NCBI GenBank assembly: GCA_011390615.1
Contig: JAABSB010000009.1
Span: forward strand, 1 to 37,619
Source of the DNA: Desulfotignum sp.
GTDB lineage: Bacteria; Desulfobacterota; Desulfobacteria; Desulfobacterales; Desulfobacteraceae
DNA length: 37,619 nt
Direction of reading: 5' to 3'
A program made the translations under genes and the position numbers. Under the pieces are notes generated by a model that saw only the letters and a list, made by a program, of their open reading frames with translations, did no database searches and was not told the origin of the DNA. This document shows positions 6,900 through 15,591 of this stretch, piece by piece. The first letter of the stretch is position 1. Each line of letters begins with the position of its first letter.

Positions 6900-8220
6900 C
6901 CAGTTGAATGGCTGCCGTGAGCAACGGGTCCCAGGTGGGACTGAAAGGCGGTGCATAGGCCAGGTCTGTCTGGATAAAATCTGCAACAGACATGCCTGCA
7001 TGCAGGGCTACGGCCACGGCATTGATCCTGTGGGCCACACCGTCAGTCCCCACCATCTGGGCACCCAGAAGCTGCCCGGTTTTTTTGTCCCCCACCATAT
7101 TCACATAAATTTTTGCCGCACCCGGCTGCCATTTCACCCGGGACCAGCTGGTGATCAGGTTTTCCACCGGATCAAATCCCGCTTTTTTGGCTTCGGACAG
7201 GGTCAGGCCGGATCTTGCCACGGCCATATCAAACACCTTGAATACTGCGGTGCCTGCCACACCCTGAAGGGATGTTTTTTCAGAGAACAGATTATCGGCA
7301 ACCGCCCAGCCTGCCCGGTTTGCCCGCAGGGCAAGGGGTATCCACGTTTTTTTGCCCGTAACCACATGAAAGGCATCCCCGCAGTCGCCGGCTGCAAAAA
7401 TTTCCGAATCCGAGGTACGCAGGTATGGATTCACGCTGATGGATTCAGAAACACTGAGTGCCAGGCCCGCCTTTCGGGCCAGGTCACTGCAGGGACGTAC
7501 CCCTGTGGCACCCAGGGCCAGATCAGCATCCAGGGTGGTGTTGTCACAAAGCAGGCGCACCCTGCCCTGTGTTTTTTCAATGGATGTCACAGTGGTTCCC
7601 AGGTGGAGATCTACCCCGTTTTGGGACACCTCCTCCTGTACAATCTGTGCCATATCCTCCGGCAGCCAGGGCAGAAACCGTGATGACGGCTTGACCATGC
7701 ACACATGGATGCCCAGTGCTGTGAGTGCTTCGCACATCTCAAGGGCAATATATCCCATGCCCATGATGGCGGCATTTTTTGCCCCGCGGTCCTTTATGGC
7801 CTGTTTTATTTGCCGGCCGTGCTCCAGCTGTTTTAAAGGCATGAGCAGTTCTTTACCCGGCAGGTCAGGCAGGGTGGGTGCGGCACCGGTGGCAATGAGC
7901 AGTTTGTCGTATCCTGTGCAAAAAGGTTCATTGTCAGCGGTTTTTCCGGATACCTGTCTTTTGTCCCGAAGGATGGCGGTGACCTTGTGGCCGGTGCGCA
8001 GATCGATCCTGTGTTTGTTGATAAATTCTGCTGCTGTCCGGACCACAAGTGTATCCATGGGGGTCTGGGGATCGGCAATATTATAGGGCATACTGCATGC
8101 GCTGTATGACACGTCATGACTTTGCTCCAGCACCGTGATCCTAAGGTCGGGATACTGCCGTCTGGCACGGCTGGCAGCACTCATGCCGGCGGCATCCCCG
8201 CCGATAATGACAAAATCCAT
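6886..8220 (-). CDS. CoA-disulfide reductase / NADH oxidase-like FAD flavoprotein
   Basis: This 444-residue protein belongs to the pyridine nucleotide-disulfide oxidoreductases with one redox cysteine. The N-terminus VIIGGDAAGMSAASRARRQ binds FAD. SYSACSMPYNIAD places Cys42 at the position of the CoA-disulfide reductase / NADH oxidase cysteine. A second Rossmann motif, AIMGMGYIALEMCEALTALG, binds NAD(P)H. The EIFAAGDCGDAFHVVTG segment closes the FAD site, and a dimerisation domain follows, with FSPTWDPLLTAA near the end. It could reduce CoA disulfide, persulfides or polysulfide (Npsr-like), or act as an NADH oxidase; sequence alone does not decide. A strong aggagg lies before the ATG. It is monocistronic and transcribed away from the next gene, a flavodoxin fusion. 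Confidence 0.88.
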   Translation of the reverse strand: MDFVIIGGDAAGMSAASRARRQYPDLRITVLEQSHDVSYSACSMPYNIADPQTPMDTLVVRTAAEFINKHRIDLRTGHKVTAILRDKRQVSGKTADNEPFCTGYDKLLIATGAAPTLPDLPGKELLMPLKQLEHGRQIKQAIKDRGAKNAAIMGMGYIALEMCEALTALGIHVCMVKPSSRFLPWLPEDMAQIVQEEVSQNGVDLHLGTTVTSIEKTQGRVRLLCDNTTLDADLALGATGVRPCSDLARKAGLALSVSESISVNPYLRTSDSEIFAAGDCGDAFHVVTGKKTWIPLALRANRAGWAVADNLFSEKTSLQGVAGTAVFKVFDMAVARSGLTLSEAKKAGFDPVENLITSWSRVKWQPGAAKIYVNMVGDKKTGQLLGAQMVGTDGVAHRINAVAVALHAGMSVADFIQTDLAYAPPFSPTWDPLLTAAIQLEKKL

Positions 8221-8325
8221 GGATCCTCCTAAACTAAACTATTGAGAACAGGTATCCAGCAGCCGGTGCTGGAAATTTTATCAAGCATAAATCTGTTTCT
8301 TTGTTTTTTCAAGCGGAAGATTTCC

Positions 8326-8360
8326 TTGACATCCGGCCGGAAATAGCATCTTTTTATAGG
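8326..8360 (+). promoter_or_regulatory. Possible promoter for the flavodoxin-phosphatase fusion
   Basis: A perfect TTGACA lies at 8326-8331, with AT-rich TTTTTATAGG beginning about 19-21 bases later. The spacing is longer than ideal, so only the -35 box is convincing. A strong aaaggagg precedes the ATG at 8389. Confidence 0.35.
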
Positions 8361-8388
8361 AAAATATCCACCAGTAAAGGAGGCTGCC

Positions 8389-9381
8389 ATGCTTGTCCTG
8401 GGGTTGCAGGGAAGTCCGCGCAAAAAAGGCAATTCAGACTATCTTTTGACAAAGTTTTTACAGGTTTGTGAAAAAGAGGGTGCCAGAACCCGCGTAATCC
8501 ATACGGATGGGCTGGATATCAGGCCATGCAGAGAATTGATCGTGTGTGAAAAAAAAGGCTTCTGTCCTATCAAAGATGAGATGGAGCCACATATTTACGG
8601 CCTTATCCGCAGGGCCGATGTGGTGGTGCTGGCATCCCCCGTGTTTTTTTACAATGTGTCTGCCCAGGCAAAGATCCTGATTGACCGGTGCCAGATGTTT
8701 TGGGGCCGCAAGTACAAGCTGAAGCTGGCTGATCCTGATGCAGGATTCCGCCAGGGTGTGCTTTTGTCTGCGGGAGCCTCAGGGGGCAAGCGCCTGTTTG
8801 AGGGGGTTGAGCTGACAGCACACTATTTTTTTGATGCCATTTCCGCCGGATTTGCAGAGTCTTTGACCTATAAAAAGGTGGAGTCTGCCGGTGCTGTTGC
8901 ACAGGTGCCCGGGGTGGATACAGATATCCAGAAAGCTGCCGGCCGGGTGATGGCAGCGGTGCAGAACAAACCGGTTCTGGTTTTTGTTTCGACAAAAGGT
9001 GCGTGCAGAAGCCAGATGGCGGCGGCATTTGCAAAACAAGCGGCAAAAGGCGATATCCGGGTGCTTAGCGCCGGTATCCAGCCGGCTGAAGATATTGATA
9101 CGCTGGCCTTAAATTTTATGGCGCAGCAGGGCATTGATATCAAATATCGGCTGCCTGAAACCCTGGATACACTAATGGCTGAGGAATTCACAAAAAATCT
9201 GCCTTTATGTGTGGTATGCCTGGAACCGGAAATAACGCCCATATCAGGGGTGAAAACCCTGTTCTGGGATCTGCCCGAAGCAGCAGATGCAGAACATGCT
9301 GCCCTTGTGGGAAAAGAGATACAGGCCCGGGTGGATTCCCTGGTAGGTTCTTTAAAACAGGATATGGTTGCAAATAGATGA
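8389..9381 (+). CDS. Flavodoxin-like NAD(P)H:FMN oxidoreductase fused to a degenerate LMW phosphatase/arsenate reductase domain
   Basis: This 330-residue protein has two domains. Residues about 1-190 form an NADPH-dependent FMN reductase / iron-sulfur flavoprotein-type flavodoxin, with LQGSPRKKGNSDYLL (FMN phosphate loop), a cysteine group CRELIVCEKKGFCPIKDEM, and VVLASPVFFYNVSAQAKILI. Residues about 195-325 match the low-molecular-weight tyrosine phosphatase / ArsC fold: FVSTKGACRSQMAAAF, RVLSAGIQPA and a later LFWDLPEA. The normal loop is C-x4-C-R-S; here the first Cys, the nucleophile, is Ser, while the second Cys and the Arg remain. The domain may bind phosphate or a partner rather than hydrolyse. 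It overlaps the MscS gene by four bases (ATGA). A good ribosome site (aaaggagg) marks the ATG. The role is unknown. Confidence 0.8.
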   Translation: MLVLGLQGSPRKKGNSDYLLTKFLQVCEKEGARTRVIHTDGLDIRPCRELIVCEKKGFCPIKDEMEPHIYGLIRRADVVVLASPVFFYNVSAQAKILIDRCQMFWGRKYKLKLADPDAGFRQGVLLSAGASGGKRLFEGVELTAHYFFDAISAGFAESLTYKKVESAGAVAQVPGVDTDIQKAAGRVMAAVQNKPVLVFVSTKGACRSQMAAAFAKQAAKGDIRVLSAGIQPAEDIDTLALNFMAQQGIDIKYRLPETLDTLMAEEFTKNLPLCVVCLEPEITPISGVKTLFWDLPEAADAEHAALVGKEIQARVDSLVGSLKQDMVANR

Positions 9382-9401
9382 TGGGGAAAAAAGGAGCCAA
9401 A

Positions 9402-11075
9402 ATGGGTAAGGTGCGGATGTATGCGGTAATGATTCTTTTGCTGGCAGGCATTCTGGGAATGGTATTATCTGCCGGTGCCCAGGATGTGGATGACAGACCA
9501 GGGCCCGTTGAATCCGGATCTCTGGATATGCTTGAGTCCATTATTGCACTCAAGCAGAATCTGGAACAGCGGATAGCTGAAAAAAAACAGGATATTGCAG
9601 CCAGTACATCGGAAACACAAAAACAAAACCTGGCAGCGGAACTGGACAGGCTGGACAAGATGCTGGCCTCGGCCGGCCGGGATTTTGAGCGCATTGCCAC
9701 TGGTGTGGATATTGGTTTGTTTGCTGAACAAAAAAAAGACCAGTTCAACTGGAAAGATGAACTGGTCTCCCTCATAGAGCCCGGAATAACCGAACTGAAA
9801 CGGGTTACCCAGAAGGCCCGGGAAAAAGCACAGCTCAAAGACGAGCTTTCCTATTACCAGGAACGCAAACCAATTGTCAGGCAGGCCAATGAAAATCTGA
9901 TGGGCCTGATATCCCGCACCAAAGACAAGACCCTGAAGCAGCATCTGGAAAAGCTGGTGCCTGAATGGCAGGGGGTGGAAAACCAGATCTTAAGCAAGCT
10001 GGAAATCACCCAGATGGAGTTGTCGGAACTGGAATCAGAAGAACAGTCACTTCTTGAAAGCTCCCAGGCCTCCATCAAGAACTTTTTTAAAAATCGGGGC
10101 CTGTTTCTGTTTATAGCCCTTGTTTCCTGTATCAGTATCGTGCTGCTGATCAGGTTTGCCTACTTGTCTCTGGTCAAATACATTCCCGGATACGCAGCCC
10201 AGTACCGCCCGTTTCATCTCCGGGCCCTGGATCTTTTGTTCCGGATTGTGACTTTTTTGGCGGCACTGCTTGTGGTGATCCTGGTTTTTTATGTGTTCGA
10301 GGACTGGGTGCTTTTGTCCCTGGCCATTATTTTTCTCATGGGCCTGGGGTGGGCAGCCAAACACACCCTGCCCCGGTTCTGGCACCAGAGCCGTCTGATG
10401 CTCAATATCGGGGCGGTACGGGAAGGTGAGCGGGTCGTATACCAGGGGGTTCCCTGGCTGGTAAAACGCATCAACATGTATTCTTTGTTTGAAAACCCTG
10501 ATCTGGGGCAGACCCTGCGGCTTCCCATTGAAGCCCTCATGGACCTGACGTCCCGGCCCTTTAAGCGCCACGAACCCTGGTTTCCCTGCCGGAAAAATGA
10601 CTGGGTGATCCTTTCGGACGATACCAGGGGATGTGTCACCAGCCTGTCCCATGAAATGGTGGAACTGGTCCTGCGGGGAGGGGCAAAAAAGGTTTACCAG
10701 ACCGCTGATTTTCTGGGCATGTCTCCAATGAACCTGTCCGTTAATTTCCGGCTGAAAATCGGTTTCGGCATATCATACAATCTCCAGGCACAAGCCACCC
10801 ATGAGGTGCTTGAGATTCTGGAAACCCATATCCAGAACCAGCTGGAAGCAGAAGCATATGCAGACTCTCTGCTGAACCTCAGGGTGGAATTTGCCGGAGC
10901 CGGGTCATCCTCTCTGGATCTTGTGGTGATTGCTGACTTTGAGGGGAAAATGGCACCCCTTTACAACCGGATCTCCCGGGCCATCCAGCGGTGGTGCACA
11001 GATGCCTGTACCCAAAACAACTGGGAAATTCCCTTTCCCCAGCTTACGGTGCACAAGCCGGCAGCGCTGCCGTAA
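9402..11075 (+). CDS. MscS-family mechanosensitive channel with coiled-coil N-terminus
   Basis: The protein is 557 residues from the ATG at 9402, chosen because aaaaggag lies five to six bases upstream; ATGs at 9378 and 9381 overlap the previous stop. A signal peptide (MYAVMILLLAGILGMVLSAG) leads to a long, probably periplasmic coiled-coil region (about 35-220), rich in Glu, Lys and Gln. Membrane helices include LFLFIALVSCISIVLLIRFA, another around LLFRIVTFLAALLVVILVFY and one around LLSLAIIFLMGLGWAA. A soluble C-terminal MscS-like beta domain and alpha/beta tail follow (about 390-555). Such channels open under membrane tension to release solutes. The typical pore helix of E. coli MscS is not obvious, so it is a divergent member of the large MscS group. 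Confidence 0.75.
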   Translation: MGKVRMYAVMILLLAGILGMVLSAGAQDVDDRPGPVESGSLDMLESIIALKQNLEQRIAEKKQDIAASTSETQKQNLAAELDRLDKMLASAGRDFERIATGVDIGLFAEQKKDQFNWKDELVSLIEPGITELKRVTQKAREKAQLKDELSYYQERKPIVRQANENLMGLISRTKDKTLKQHLEKLVPEWQGVENQILSKLEITQMELSELESEEQSLLESSQASIKNFFKNRGLFLFIALVSCISIVLLIRFAYLSLVKYIPGYAAQYRPFHLRALDLLFRIVTFLAALLVVILVFYVFEDWVLLSLAIIFLMGLGWAAKHTLPRFWHQSRLMLNIGAVREGERVVYQGVPWLVKRINMYSLFENPDLGQTLRLPIEALMDLTSRPFKRHEPWFPCRKNDWVILSDDTRGCVTSLSHEMVELVLRGGAKKVYQTADFLGMSPMNLSVNFRLKIGFGISYNLQAQATHEVLEILETHIQNQLEAEAYADSLLNLRVEFAGAGSSSLDLVVIADFEGKMAPLYNRISRAIQRWCTDACTQNNWEIPFPQLTVHKPAALP

Positions 11076-11085
11076 CAGACAAGAT

Positions 11086-12702
11086 TTACGAACTGCAGGA
11101 TAACATGGAGCACCCGGGTTTGTTGCGGGCCCATTCCGGACGTTTTTGTGCAAATTTTTCTTTGCCCGTCTGGCGTTCATAGGGGGATTTCATCACCTCC
11201 AGCAGTTCATGTACCATGGAAAAGTCATTGTTTTCTGCCTTGTCAATGGCCATCTGGGCAAGGTAGTTGCGCAGCACATATAGGGGATTCTGCTGGTTCA
11301 TCTGTTTTTTCTGCATCTCCCTGGGAACCTTCTCCTGGATGATCCGGCTGTGGTACTGCCGCAGCCAGTCAGACAGCTTTTTTTCATATGCCTGATGAAT
11401 CTGGTCCGGCTGGTACAGGGCCTCTTTGATGGTATCGGGAACCGGCGTTATATCATTTTCAGAAAGGGTTTTGGAAAACTGGACCCGGGCAAGGCCCCTG
11501 AAGAACAGTGTGTAATCGGTTTCCCGGGCCTGGAGCAGGGTGAGAAGATTCTTGATCAGAGAAGCATCTGTGTCCGAATGGAAACGGGTCAGTCCCAGTT
11601 TCTGCACCATCATGGTCTGCCAGCCCTGTTGAAATGCCCGGGAAAACGCTTCCAGGGCCGCTTTCAAGGGCTCGGCATCATGGATGACCGGGTGTAGGGC
11701 ACTGGCGAGCTGGGACAGGTTCCACAGGGCGATCTGGCCCTGGTTCTGAAAGCAGTAGCGCCGGCCGTGTGCATCCGTGGTATTGGGTGTCCATAAAGGA
11801 TCAAAGTTTTCCAGCCATCCATAGGGGCCATAGTCAATGGTAAGACCCAGGATAGACATGTTGTCCGTATTCATCACCCCGTGAACAAATCCCACCCGCA
11901 TCCATTCCAGAACCAGAGAACAGGTAGTCTGGCATATCTCCTGGAACCACCGGATATAGGTGTCCTGTCCGGGCTCACCCAGGTGGGGAAAATCGGTCTG
12001 GATGGTATAATCCATCAGCTGCTGCAACACCCTGTTTTCCTGCCTGGCGCCATGTATCTGAAAATTGCCGAACCGGATGAATGATGGTGACAGGCGGCAG
12101 ACCACTGCCCCGGGTTCCTCTTTTGGATGGCCGTCATAGAACATGTCCCTTTCCACTGCTTCGCCGGTGAGGGTCAGGCTCAAGGCGCGGGTGGTGGGGA
12201 TCCCCAGAAAAAACATGGCCTCGCTGCACAAAAATTCCCGTAGGGAGGACCGGAGCACAGCCAGGCCGTCTGCACTGCGGGAATACGGGGTTGGTCCTGC
12301 ACCCTTGAGCTGGAGTATCCACCTGTTTCCCTGCTGGTTGATCACCTCTCCCAAGTTGATGGCCCGTCCATCCCCAAGCTGACCAGCCCAGTTACCGAAC
12401 TGGTGGCCCCCGTAACACATGGCAAACGGATCCATACCGGAAAGCAGGTGGTTGCCGGTGAACACCTGCACAAACAGATCCGATTGCCAGGCTTTTTCAT
12501 CCAGATCCAGCAGGGTTGCAGCATCCGGAGAGACCGCCACGAGCTGCGGTGCAGACACCGGTGTGGGAACTACCCGGGAAAAGCAAGCATTCAGGACCTG
12601 GCGGCGGAAATTGGATGGTTCCGGGTCCGGCGGCAGGTTTCGGACAAACCGGTTTTCAAAATGCAGAGAATCAAGCGCGGTGAATGAACGTACAGGAGTC
12701 AT
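11086..12702 (-). CDS. selO: Protein adenylyltransferase SelO (YdiU family)
   Basis: This 538-residue protein is a SelO/YdiU pseudokinase that transfers AMP from ATP to hydroxyl side chains of proteins, a role linked to redox stress. Key stretches are PFAMCYGGHQFGNWAGQLGD, LQLKGAGPTPYSRSADGLAV, LREFLCSEAMFFLGIPTTR, GVMNTDNMSILGLTIDYGPY and FDPLWTPNTTDAHGRRYCF. Its C-terminal tail ends CSMLSCSS; many eukaryotic members have selenocysteine in this tail while bacterial ones have Cys, as here. Length is slightly above the usual 480-500. A ribosome site aaggggg precedes the ATG. It lies 102 bases after a ferritin-like gene on the same strand, with a TATAAT and an inverted repeat between them, so it may have its own promoter. 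Confidence 0.92.
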   Translation of the reverse strand: MTPVRSFTALDSLHFENRFVRNLPPDPEPSNFRRQVLNACFSRVVPTPVSAPQLVAVSPDAATLLDLDEKAWQSDLFVQVFTGNHLLSGMDPFAMCYGGHQFGNWAGQLGDGRAINLGEVINQQGNRWILQLKGAGPTPYSRSADGLAVLRSSLREFLCSEAMFFLGIPTTRALSLTLTGEAVERDMFYDGHPKEEPGAVVCRLSPSFIRFGNFQIHGARQENRVLQQLMDYTIQTDFPHLGEPGQDTYIRWFQEICQTTCSLVLEWMRVGFVHGVMNTDNMSILGLTIDYGPYGWLENFDPLWTPNTTDAHGRRYCFQNQGQIALWNLSQLASALHPVIHDAEPLKAALEAFSRAFQQGWQTMMVQKLGLTRFHSDTDASLIKNLLTLLQARETDYTLFFRGLARVQFSKTLSENDITPVPDTIKEALYQPDQIHQAYEKKLSDWLRQYHSRIIQEKVPREMQKKQMNQQNPLYVLRNYLAQMAIDKAENNDFSMVHELLEVMKSPYERQTGKEKFAQKRPEWARNKPGCSMLSCSS

Positions 12703-12716
12703 GTATTTCCCCCTTG

Positions 12717-12763
12717 TATAGTGTCAGTCATTTATGTTTTTGTTTGTCTTGGCTGACATTATA
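12717..12763 (-). promoter_or_regulatory. Inverted repeat with embedded TATAAT upstream of selO
   Basis: TATAGTGTCAG (12717-12727) and CTGACATTATA (12753-12763) form an 11-bp inverted repeat with one G-T mismatch, separated by 25 bases. On the minus strand the outer arm reads TATAATGTCAG, so it contains a perfect -10 box about 55 bases before the selO ATG. It could be an operator around a promoter or an mRNA hairpin. No convincing -35 box was found. Confidence 0.45.
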
Positions 12764-12804
12764 ATCACGGATTAAAAAAACACCACCCCCTGAACAGCGC
12801 TTGT

Positions 12805-13302
12805 TTAAAAAAGAAAGGCTTGTTCACTGATTTTTTTGCTGGATATGGCCTGGATCATCTCTGTAAGTTTTTCCACATGTTTTTTTTCTTCTTTGATGAT
12901 TTTTTCCAGCCCGGCCAGGGCCTGGGTATCCTGGATAAAGGCCTGGAGAAATTCATAAAACAATATGGTGTCGTTTTCAAATGTGACAAATGTGTCAAGC
13001 ATGTCAGAGGCGGACCGGATCTGCGAAAAATCCACATCATCCAGAGACAGTGTTTTGTCACCCATCATCTCTTTGATCACATCCGGCAGCATGGTTTCCA
13101 GATCAGTGTGTGCGCCAGATGAGCCCAAGGAGTCTTTTTGCTCCAAAAACCACTCCCGGTGGGCTGCTTCTTCATCAGCCATCCATAAGAGCAGGGATTT
13201 CAGGGTACGGCTGTTAACCTTTTTTTGGGCTTCCAGGTAAATGGCCTGGCCGTTTTTTTCCATTTTTGCGGCAATTTCAATCAGATCGTTGGGTGTAAAC
13301 AT
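12805..13302 (-). CDS. Ferritin-like / rubrerythrin-type diiron protein
   Basis: This 165-residue, largely helical protein has the four-helix ferritin-like pattern: AAKMEKNGQAIYLEAQKK (helix 1 Glu), LLWMADEEAAHREWFLEQK (E-E-x-x-H), FVTFENDTILFYEFLQAF (helix 3 Glu) and IIKEEKKHVEKLTEMI (E-E-x-x-H). These glutamates and histidines can hold a diiron centre, as in the rubrerythrin erythrin domain. There is no rubredoxin-type Cys pair at the end, so it is not a full rubrerythrin. Such proteins reduce peroxide or store iron in anaerobes; the exact function is unknown. A gene for SelO, another redox-stress factor, follows on the same strand. The ribosome site is weak (aggaa, about 6 bases upstream). 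Confidence 0.8.
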   Translation of the reverse strand: MFTPNDLIEIAAKMEKNGQAIYLEAQKKVNSRTLKSLLLWMADEEAAHREWFLEQKDSLGSSGAHTDLETMLPDVIKEMMGDKTLSLDDVDFSQIRSASDMLDTFVTFENDTILFYEFLQAFIQDTQALAGLEKIIKEEKKHVEKLTEMIQAISSKKISEQAFLF

Positions 13303-13390
13303 GGGAATACTTTCCTTGGGGCTTAGGTTTCAAGTCGGTATCATCACAAACCCTTACATAATAAATCATTGCGATTATTTTTTAAACCTA

Positions 13391-13419
13391 TTGATTTGTG
13401 GTGGTAAAATAACTATAAA
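13391..13419 (+). promoter_or_regulatory. Sigma-70-type promoter of the HDOD kinase operon
   Basis: TTGATT (13391-13396), a 17-base spacer and TATAAA (13414-13419) form a good promoter. Transcription would start near 13426, giving a leader of about 35-50 bases. Confidence 0.6.
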
Positions 13420-13461
13420 AACCATGAGTAAACGAGGAAAAACCCCCAACACAGAATTATT

Positions 13462-15591
13462 TTGGATCGGATCCGGGTGAACAACGTATTTGAAAAACTG
13501 GGACAATCCAGGCATATGCCACAGCTGCCACAGGTCATGGTTGCGCTGGTAAAGGCCTGCAGCAACGATGATTCCAGCACCCGGGAATTGACCCGGATTA
13601 TTTCCACAGATCCCTCTTTGACAGCCAAGCTTCTCCAGATTATGGGATCATCCTATGTCAACCTGCGCCAGGAGATTACCACAATCAAAAATGCCGTGGT
13701 GTATCTGGGGGTGGACACCATCCGCAACCTGGCCATTTCATCCGCAGCCCTGCATTTTTTCAGCCTTTCCAGAAAACTGCCGGGATTCAGCATGGAGCGG
13801 TTCTGGTATCATTCCTATACATGTGCACTCATGGCGGAAAACCTGGCACAAGAACAGGGCTTAGGCAATCTGGATGAATTTTTTCTGGCCGGCCTGCTCC
13901 ATGACATCGGCCGCCTGGCCCTGATGCAGACCTTCCCCGAAGAATATGCCCCTATTTTGAAAACCAATGCCATGGAAAAGGAAGCAGCCCTGGCTGAAAT
14001 GGCTGTGTTCCAGACAGATACCCCCCAGGTGAGTGCCTGGCTGTTCCGGCAGTGGCAGCTCAATCCCCTGGTTGCCGATGCCGTGTTGTTCCTCCACGAA
14101 CCCCCTGAAAAAATCCAGGGGGAGCTGGCCCATATCAGGACCATTTATGCAGCCAACCTGTTGTCAGGCGAAAAAAAACTGGCAGACATGGCAGATCTGG
14201 CTGCGCTTACAGGCATTCATCAGGCCCGCATGGAGCAGATGGTTGTACAGATCCAAAATGATGTCATGGATCTGGCCCGGCATATGGATATTTCATTGGA
14301 TGCCAAAGACCACCCGGCTGCTGAAAAAATGGTCGCTTCAGCTGTCACAGATGCCTCCCTTGTTTATGGCACCCTGGAAAATCTGGTGAAGGCCCGGGAC
14401 ACGGAATCCATTATGGGGGTGGTGGAAAAAGGGTTCAGAATCCTGTTTCAGGTACCCCGTATGTTTTTCTTTTTTCTGGATGAGAAAAATGATTTGCTGA
14501 CCGGTGCATGCAGCCATCAGGATAAAAATCACCATGTCCTCAAGCGGGTGGCCCTGCCCATGTCAAATCAGACCAGCCTGATTGTTAAAAGTGTTAAAAA
14601 GGCCGTCCCCCAGACCAGCATAAACCTGCAGGACCGCCTGGCTGTTTCTGATATCCAGATCCTGCGGCTACTGGAGACCAGCGGGTTTTTTGCCCTGCCC
14701 ATCCGGTCTGCCGGCAGAATGATGGGAACCATGGTTCTGGGGGGCGATAAGGATCTGTTTCACCAAATTAGCGCCAGTCAGGGTATTGTGGATATTTTTT
14801 CCCGCCAGACCGGCATCTGTCTGGAAAATATCTGGATGCTTCAGGAACATGCTCACCGTGTCAGTGAAAAAAAAATGGAAGCCTTTGCCACCATGACAGA
14901 CAAGGTCATTCATGAGATAAACAACCCCATTGCCATCATCAGAAACTATTTGGAAAGCCTGAGTTTAAAGCTGCCGGGCAAACATCCGGCCCAGGAGGAA
15001 CTGTCCGTGGTAAAAGAAGAGATGGGCCGGGTTTCTCTGCTTCTGGACGGGTTGTCCAGTTTTTCAAGCCCCAGGATTTCCGGCTTTGAGATGGTGGATG
15101 TGAATCAGTTGTGTACCCGGATGATGGAAATAGTCAAAAAATCCATACTCCTGCCCCGGCAGATAGAGACGGTCATGCACCTTGATCCCCATCTGCCCCG
15201 GATTAAAACAGACCCGAACGGAATCAAGCAGGTCTTCATCAATCTGATAAAAAATGGCGCAGAAGCCATGGAAAAAGGCGGGGAAATAACGATACACACC
15301 CGGTTCCGGCAGGAATCCGCCAAAATTCTCATTGGTGAAAAAAAACAGCTTCCCGGCCACATTGAAATTACGATTTCCGATAACGGCCCGGGCATTGATC
15401 CAAAAATCATGGAAAAAATATTTGAACCCTATAACAGCAGCAAAAAAGGAAAAAAAAATGCCGGTCTTGGCCTTGCCATTGTGCATGGCATTGTCAAGCA
15501 GCTTAACGGCAGGATCACCTGTGACAGCCAGTTGAAAAAGGGCACCAGGTTTACCATCTTTCTGCCTGTATCAGGAGAGGCTGTTCCATGA
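13462..15591 (+). CDS. HDOD-GAF-histidine kinase hybrid signalling protein
   Basis: This cytoplasmic protein of about 709 residues has three parts. An HDOD domain (about 5-280) has LPQVMVALVKACSNDDSST, IISTDPSLTAKLLQIMGSSY and LAGLLHDIGRLALMQ. A GAF-like region (about 305-460) has FFFLDEKNDLLTGACSH and GFFALPIRSAGRMMGTMVLG. A histidine kinase core (about 470-705) has the H-box KVIHEINNPIAIIRNYLESL (His about 484), the N box INLIKNGAEAME, the G1 box ISDNGPGIDP and the G2 box NAGLGLAIVHG. HDOD domains usually link signals to c-di-GMP or stress output; fusion to an active-looking kinase is uncommon. No response regulator is adjacent. The start is uncertain: TTG 13462 or GTG 13477, both with weak ribosome sites. 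The stop overlaps the next ATG (ATGA). Confidence 0.85.
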   Translation: MDRIRVNNVFEKLGQSRHMPQLPQVMVALVKACSNDDSSTRELTRIISTDPSLTAKLLQIMGSSYVNLRQEITTIKNAVVYLGVDTIRNLAISSAALHFFSLSRKLPGFSMERFWYHSYTCALMAENLAQEQGLGNLDEFFLAGLLHDIGRLALMQTFPEEYAPILKTNAMEKEAALAEMAVFQTDTPQVSAWLFRQWQLNPLVADAVLFLHEPPEKIQGELAHIRTIYAANLLSGEKKLADMADLAALTGIHQARMEQMVVQIQNDVMDLARHMDISLDAKDHPAAEKMVASAVTDASLVYGTLENLVKARDTESIMGVVEKGFRILFQVPRMFFFFLDEKNDLLTGACSHQDKNHHVLKRVALPMSNQTSLIVKSVKKAVPQTSINLQDRLAVSDIQILRLLETSGFFALPIRSAGRMMGTMVLGGDKDLFHQISASQGIVDIFSRQTGICLENIWMLQEHAHRVSEKKMEAFATMTDKVIHEINNPIAIIRNYLESLSLKLPGKHPAQEELSVVKEEMGRVSLLLDGLSSFSSPRISGFEMVDVNQLCTRMMEIVKKSILLPRQIETVMHLDPHLPRIKTDPNGIKQVFINLIKNGAEAMEKGGEITIHTRFRQESAKILIGEKKQLPGHIEITISDNGPGIDPKIMEKIFEPYNSSKKGKKNAGLGLAIVHGIVKQLNGRITCDSQLKKGTRFTIFLPVSGEAVP

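Noticed and set aside
13424-13480. 18-residue leader peptide before the HDOD kinase
   Set aside because: Its ATG lies at or before the predicted transcription start, and no ribosome site is visible.
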